A stretch of 64,000 bases of DNA from Theocolax elegans (lineage: Eukaryota > Arthropoda > Insecta > Hymenoptera > Cerocephalidae). The notes under the pieces are model-generated. The model saw only the letters and a program-made list of their open reading frames with translations. It did no database searches and had not been told where the DNA came from. The position numbers and the translations under genes were made by a program. The stretch spans positions 61,271,249-61,335,248 of the forward strand of contig CM047427.1 in NCBI GenBank assembly GCA_026168455.1, given 5' to 3'. Shown here in pieces: positions 63,001-64,000 of the stretch (positions are counted from its first letter, which is position 1; each line of letters opens with the position of its first letter).

Positions 63001-63748
63001 TATTTATAGTACTATTATATTAAGTGCAACCACATCGATTTTTTTTAAATAATAAATGATTTTCACTTTTTATTATTATTCAAAAATGTAGAATTATTCT
63101 TTTATATGTATACAATAAATAAAAACATTAGTTTTATTTTAAATAAGATTTAACTCAAATAATAATAATATAATTTATCTAGTGATTGTAAAGTAAAAAT
63201 GAAATAGGTTTTCACACTGTCTGTTATTTTCATTTAAATTCATATATAATCAAAATAGCGTTATATGTATGTCCAAAGATTTGATAATATTTTCTTCGAC
63301 TACATACTTCTAATTTTGGTGGTGCTACAATCCCATAATGAGGTATTCTACACATTTCTGTATCTTGAGATACAATAGAAATTTGGGTACCTAATGAATT
63401 TAAAACAAAACACCAGGGCTGTAATTCCAATAGCAAAGTGCTGGAGGCCAAACCAGCATCTTCATATTTGACCTAAAGATAAAAATTATTTTTCATTTAT
63501 TTAATGATAAATTACTTATTTATTAAATATTACTTCTACACACTTGAACATGAGTTTGAGGCTGTTCCGCAGCGACCCAAGTATGCACTTCGTCATTTTG
63601 GAACGGCCACTTAGGTTCATCTTTTATTGATTCTAACGCTGACAAAACATCTCGAATACTCTCTTTTTCTGGTCTCTTAAAAAACTTACGTTGGTCAACA
63701 GAACTGTACGATAAAGGTACATAAGGATTTGAAGCGGAAACACCGGAC
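39063..63748 (-). CDS. VPS13B: VPS13B C-terminal part (bridge-like lipid transfer protein)
   Basis: Very large peripheral membrane protein of the VPS13 lipid-transfer family, associated with Golgi and endosomes. The window holds ~1180 C-terminal residues; the gene continues past the right edge. Minus-strand exons: 63544-63748, 63308-63472, 62824-62985, 62532-62731, 62306-62456, 62069-62219, 61575-61763, 61367-61515, 61167-61289, the duplicated pair (60611-61109 with 60118-60528, or 59407-59905 with 58914-59324), 58626-58802, 52351-52521, 52077-52270, 51643-51996, 39063-39296. Phases agree when one copy of the pair is used. Diagnostic segments are VHPVSILLS-like QPVSILLSVHTSVHLYVA, HYLSGAIFGVG, WVVGSLEILGSP, ASSVARNLDRLTLDEEH, GLTGLGMSLL, and TKPLSGAAELVALTGQGLL, which match VPS13B rather than VPS13A/C/D. 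The final exon is assigned by phase (LDLR|MDQEMRARVAEFL) across a 12.3 kb intron and is less certain. Confidence 0.9.
39721..40119. mobile_element. TTAA-flanked MITE
   Basis: Starts TTAAGGGGATGTCGGACTC and ends GGTTCGACATCCCGTTAA, so it has TTAA at both ends and ~14-bp inverted termini. An internal ACCGACCG/GTCGGTAA motif is shared with the related elements at 20430-20523 and 57294-57677. It is non-coding. Confidence 0.7.
40737..41185 (+). repeat. AT-rich tandem repeat, unit ~150 bp, about three copies
   Basis: Successive copies share AATATAATGATGAAAGTTAA, AAAATTATATTATATGTAAT, TTCTATAGTGATAATTTATA and AATATTCATGA. The last copy is diverged. The repeats lie inside the poly(A)-tailed retroposon. 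Confidence 0.75.
41384..41671. mobile_element. Near-perfect 288-bp palindrome
   Basis: The arms (41384-41510 and 41546-41671) are almost exact reverse complements of ~125 bp around a ~35 bp loop. They include AATAATTGTTACGATGATGA, TTCATCTGCTTATTTGCAGA and CTATGACACTGAACGAACGA. A 13-bp direct repeat ATGCTTTCTTTTG lies at 41340-41352 and 41671-41683. That could be a target duplication taking in 31 extra bases on the left. Confidence 0.75.
41957..42062. mobile_element. Short MITE-like segment rich in AAACGTCTT motifs
   Basis: Ends CCCAGTCAGCAC and GTGCTACCTGGG are partly inverted. The interior repeats AAACGTCTTAAAGACGTTT-like and AAAACGCTT units. It is probably a short non-autonomous element or a fragment of one. 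Confidence 0.4.
42450..43560 (+). pseudogene. LINE ORF1 (gag-like, CCHC zinc knuckles), degraded
   Basis: Plus-strand frames read GIIKNVPKDMMNEEILDNL near 42805-42860, typical of the RNA-binding part of these ORF1 proteins. CKYCGNINLSDNNC and CINCGGD at 43065-43160 are CCHC-type knuckles. A C run (43159-43170) and frame changes break the knuckle region. The downstream part (43216-43510) is polar and low-complexity. Confidence 0.6.
43735..44590 (+). pseudogene. Gypsy-type pol fragments inside the LINE
   Basis: Two Ty3/gypsy reverse transcriptase pieces appear in non-collinear order. First come VQELLDNDIIESST-like residues and FPIPNIAHIL...TTWDLSFGYYQV (43735-43960). Then comes the upstream part of the domain, PIKQRYYPVSDKIREEM and FIEPPKSCLSSPVVMAKKG (44245-44490). 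Residues close to DFRKVNTLMKPDTYRLP follow after a frameshift. Base composition differs from the surrounding LINE. It is a dead fragment and is duplicated at 45093-45856. Confidence 0.7.
43822..45087 (+). repeat. Tandem duplication within the LINE, copy 1
   Basis: Repeated at 45088-46208 with essentially identical sequence. Copy 1 is 145 bp longer because of an insertion at 44741-44885. The 8-bp word AGAAAATT occurs at the left edge, the junction (45088-45095) and the right edge (46209-46216), which indicates microhomology-mediated duplication. Confidence 0.85.
44741..44885. mobile_element. 145-bp TTAA-type insertion in copy 1
   Basis: Comparison with copy 2 (CATAGTTTAAATAATAAAC) places an insertion at its TTAA. 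The right end GGCACCCCGTTAA matches the terminus of the mini-hairpin at 57799-57843. The left copy of the target reads TTGA, so it is mutated or the end is truncated. It must postdate the duplication, or have been lost from copy 2. Confidence 0.6.
45088..46208 (+). repeat. Tandem duplication within the LINE, copy 2
   Basis: Uninterrupted copy of 1121 bp. It includes the gypsy fragments (same 64- and 94-codon frames as copy 1) and the start of the LINE endonuclease frame at 45958, which runs on into unique LINE sequence. Confidence 0.85.
45958..46272 (+). pseudogene. LINE AP-endonuclease N-terminus
   Basis: Starts MSNPHNLKIIQWNCHSLNNK, with IIQWNC and DIILLQEIWL matching the first conserved motifs of APE-type LINE endonucleases, then TPGGLAILIK. 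The frame stops at 46272. Related residues continue in other frames to ~46560. Only the N-terminal third is readable. Confidence 0.7.
46543..48786 (+). pseudogene. LINE reverse transcriptase, degraded
   Basis: Motifs appear in order across broken frames: TKSSPGLDQIDYLILK (47305), KFRPISLVSC (47490), DIKSAFDDVHLTILNN (47693), GVP-stop-GCVLSPLLYNIYV (47860-47910, a TAA where Gln is expected), and the catalytic YADDTLIY (~47957). NIKYLGLIID (48168) and a C-terminal RYRISTPI-like part (48436-48786) follow. The in-frame stop and several frameshifts make it inactive. Confidence 0.75.
49424..50426 (-). pseudogene. Tc1-like transposase, frameshifted
   Basis: Three overlapping frames read as one transposase. 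At 50187-50426 is the N-terminal helix-turn-helix (GYSYRAIAKRLN). At 49975-50253 is the second DNA-binding part (WLTAPEIRTVF). At 49424-50086 is the catalytic domain, with RTDESKFE, VMVWGCFG, QQDNDPKH and LDLNPIELLWDEL. Between the second catalytic Asp (QQD) and the Glu (PIE) I count 38 residues, against 34 in classical Tc1. Two frame changes, near 50250 and 50085, break the gene. A MITE (50428-50818) sits directly against the start codon end. Confidence 0.8.
50428..50818. mobile_element. TTAA-type MITE beside the transposase start
   Basis: Starts TTAACGGGATGTCGGACCC and ends GGGTCCGACATCCCC. The right TTAA is degraded to AATA. Paired internal segments near CCAACCCAAAAA repeat within it. It belongs to the same end-type as 39721-40119. 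It inserted two bases from the transposase ATG. Confidence 0.65.
51401..51441. repeat. (CA)n microsatellite
   Basis: Imperfect CA/CG dinucleotide run immediately outside the right terminus of the Tc1-like element. Confidence 0.85.
53110..53478. mobile_element. Second copy of the 19258-19971 inverted-repeat family
   Basis: The left end AATATTTAGTTTGGTTTGAGACG and right end CATCTAAAACCAAAGTAAATATT match the family ends. The interior has the same AATAATTATTAN-type runs but lacks the nested insertion seen in the other copy. The hairpin array follows directly. Confidence 0.6.
53477..53963. repeat. Array of hairpin modules, related to 29422-29870
   Basis: Modules in order: the TTTTCACCAC...GGTGGTGAAAA hairpin (53477-53565), nearly identical to the one in HDAC6; an AATAGTATA...TATACTATT module (53562-53702); a short spacer hairpin with GAAACTAGGACCTTCTAGTTTC-like arms (53703-53766); a diverged second AATAGTATA module (53765-53906); and a CGTGCCAGGGA...TCCCTGGTACG hairpin (53907-53963). 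It is GC-rich in an AT-rich intron and non-coding. Confidence 0.8.
54512..55427. mobile_element. 916-bp foldback element A
   Basis: Almost entirely one palindrome centred near 54970, with ~430 bp arms. Ends are GGGCTATTTCACGTCAAGTG and the reverse complement CTTGACGTGAAATAGCCC. ATATATAT flanks both sides (54504-54511, 55428-55435), which would fit an 8-bp target duplication or a TA-repeat target. Arms differ at only scattered positions. Confidence 0.85.
55436..56430. mobile_element. 995-bp foldback element B
   Basis: A second nearly complete palindrome, centred near 55933. Ends are GGGGTATTCCACGTGAAGTG and the reverse complement CACTTCACGTGGAATACCCC. It begins eight bases (ATATATAT) after element A ends, and ATATATAT follows it. 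The ends are clearly related to those of A, but the arms differ, so A and B are separate members of one family. Confidence 0.85.
56905..57297. mobile_element. TTAA-flanked foldback element C
   Basis: ~390-bp palindrome beginning TTAAAGGGGTGTCTTACC and ending GGTATGCCACCTCCTTAA. The central arms share CCTAAAAAATTTCTGCACCG. It shares its right TTAA with the next element. Confidence 0.75.
57294..57677. mobile_element. TTAA-flanked MITE
   Basis: Begins TTAAGGGGATATGATACCC and ends GGTGGCATCCCGTTAA after a G run (57650-57663). The internal GGTCGGTAAC motif is shared with related elements. It abuts the previous element at a common TTAA. Confidence 0.65.
57799..57843. repeat. 45-bp mini-hairpin of two terminal repeats
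   Basis: GGGGTGCCAAAGCCAAGTTT followed at once by the near-perfect reverse complement AAACTTGACTTTGGTACCCC. The outer bases match the end of the 145-bp TTAA-type insertion at 44741-44885, so this may be two ends joined with almost no interior. Confidence 0.6.
58831..60036 (-). repeat. 1.2 kb tandem duplication, copy 1
   Basis: This segment is repeated immediately at 60037-61240. The only difference I see is one AT unit in the (AT)n tract near 58855-58875. It carries intact VPS13B exons 58914-59324 and 59407-59905, plus a truncated copy of exon 61167-61289 lacking its acceptor. The boundaries share TTGCA. Confidence 0.9.
60037..61240 (-). repeat. 1.2 kb tandem duplication, copy 2
   Basis: Second copy, with exons 60118-60528 and 60611-61109 encoding the same residues as copy 1. 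Its right boundary runs inside exon 61167-61289, which is complete only here. Using both exon pairs would add 910 nt and shift the frame, so a working transcript should use only one pair. Confidence 0.9.
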
Positions 63749-63864
63749 CTACGAAAAAAATTTAACATTAAACTTTATTAATGTTATAATTTTATAAAAC
63801 AAACTTCTCTTATTGAGATATAAATAGTTGAGATAATTTATTTCATCAATTGTTACTATTACAA

Positions 63865-64000
63865 TTAAAATGTATCAATTGAACGTGCAATGTCTTCGAA
63901 CGATGCATCTATGCTGACTAAAAGTGTTTTGTAAATCTTAACATATGCCATCATGATCATATAATATTCACAAAAAATAGCATCACGGTAGGCACTGTTG
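63865..64000 (-). CDS. Possible 3'-terminal exon of an unidentified gene (partial)
   Basis: A minus-strand frame open from the window edge to a TAA at 63865-63867, reading YRDAIFCEYYMIMMAYVKIY and onward. An AATAAA follows about 25 bases after the stop. It does not fit in phase with the VPS13B exon at 63544-63748. It could end a small gene nested in a VPS13B intron, or be chance. I do not recognise the sequence. Confidence 0.35.
   Translation of the reverse strand, partial: NSAYRDAIFCEYYMIMMAYVKIYKTLLVSIDASFEDIARSIDTF

Noticed and set aside
63544..63748. Treating the ATG in this exon as the start of a separate gene
   Set aside because: The exon has a good upstream acceptor (TCGTAG) and needs two bases from a previous exon to keep frame, so it is internal to VPS13B.

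Overview
This is AT-rich animal nuclear DNA with short canonical GT-AG introns and compact, closely spaced conserved genes. The protein sequences look like insect genes. I infer Hymenoptera (ant, bee or wasp), but no single feature proves the order. I delimited exons by hand from splice consensus, reading phase and remembered protein families, so edges may be off by a base or two.

Genes in order: (1) 4030-18547 (+), a TTLL3-type tubulin glycylase in 13 exons. (2) 21583-24595 (-), the splicing factor WBP11 in 7 exons. (3) 25356-27587 (+), PIGZ, a GPI-anchor mannosyltransferase, head-to-head with WBP11. (4) 28307-34775 (-), HDAC6 with two deacetylase domains and a C-terminal ubiquitin-binding zinc finger. 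(5) 37329-38750 (+), an Aurora-family mitotic kinase, head-to-head with HDAC6. (6) 39063 to the right edge (-), the C-terminal part of VPS13B, convergent with Aurora. Its last coding exon is separated from the rest by a 12.3 kb intron packed with nested transposons. A short possible terminal exon of unknown identity lies at 63865-64000 (-).

The repeat fraction is rich. At 345-768 there is a 5S-rRNA-derived SINE with an 18-bp target duplication and a poly(A) tail, on the minus strand. Between the genes and in introns there are many foldback elements. These include a TTAA-flanked family and two consecutive foldbacks of about 0.9-1.0 kb at 54512-56430, which are themselves inside a larger inverted repeat. 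Two arrays of tandem GC-rich hairpin modules (29422-29870 and 53477-53963) share modules in the same order. The last VPS13B intron holds a Tc1-like element (40203-51407) split by a TTAA-type element, a poly(A)-tailed non-coding retroposon, a decayed non-LTR retrotransposon and gypsy pol fragments.

The observations I rate highest are: a pair of 60-nt, phase-0, homologous exons in HDAC6 deacetylase domain 1, only 49 nt apart, which look mutually exclusive; a virtually identical 1.2 kb tandem duplication carrying two VPS13B exons, joined through a TTGCA microhomology; the hairpin-module arrays; the 5S-derived SINE; and a Tc1-like transposase whose catalytic spacing I count as DD38E. The genes do not form one pathway. 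TTLL3 and HDAC6 both act on tubulin, but I see no evidence that their proximity is functional.
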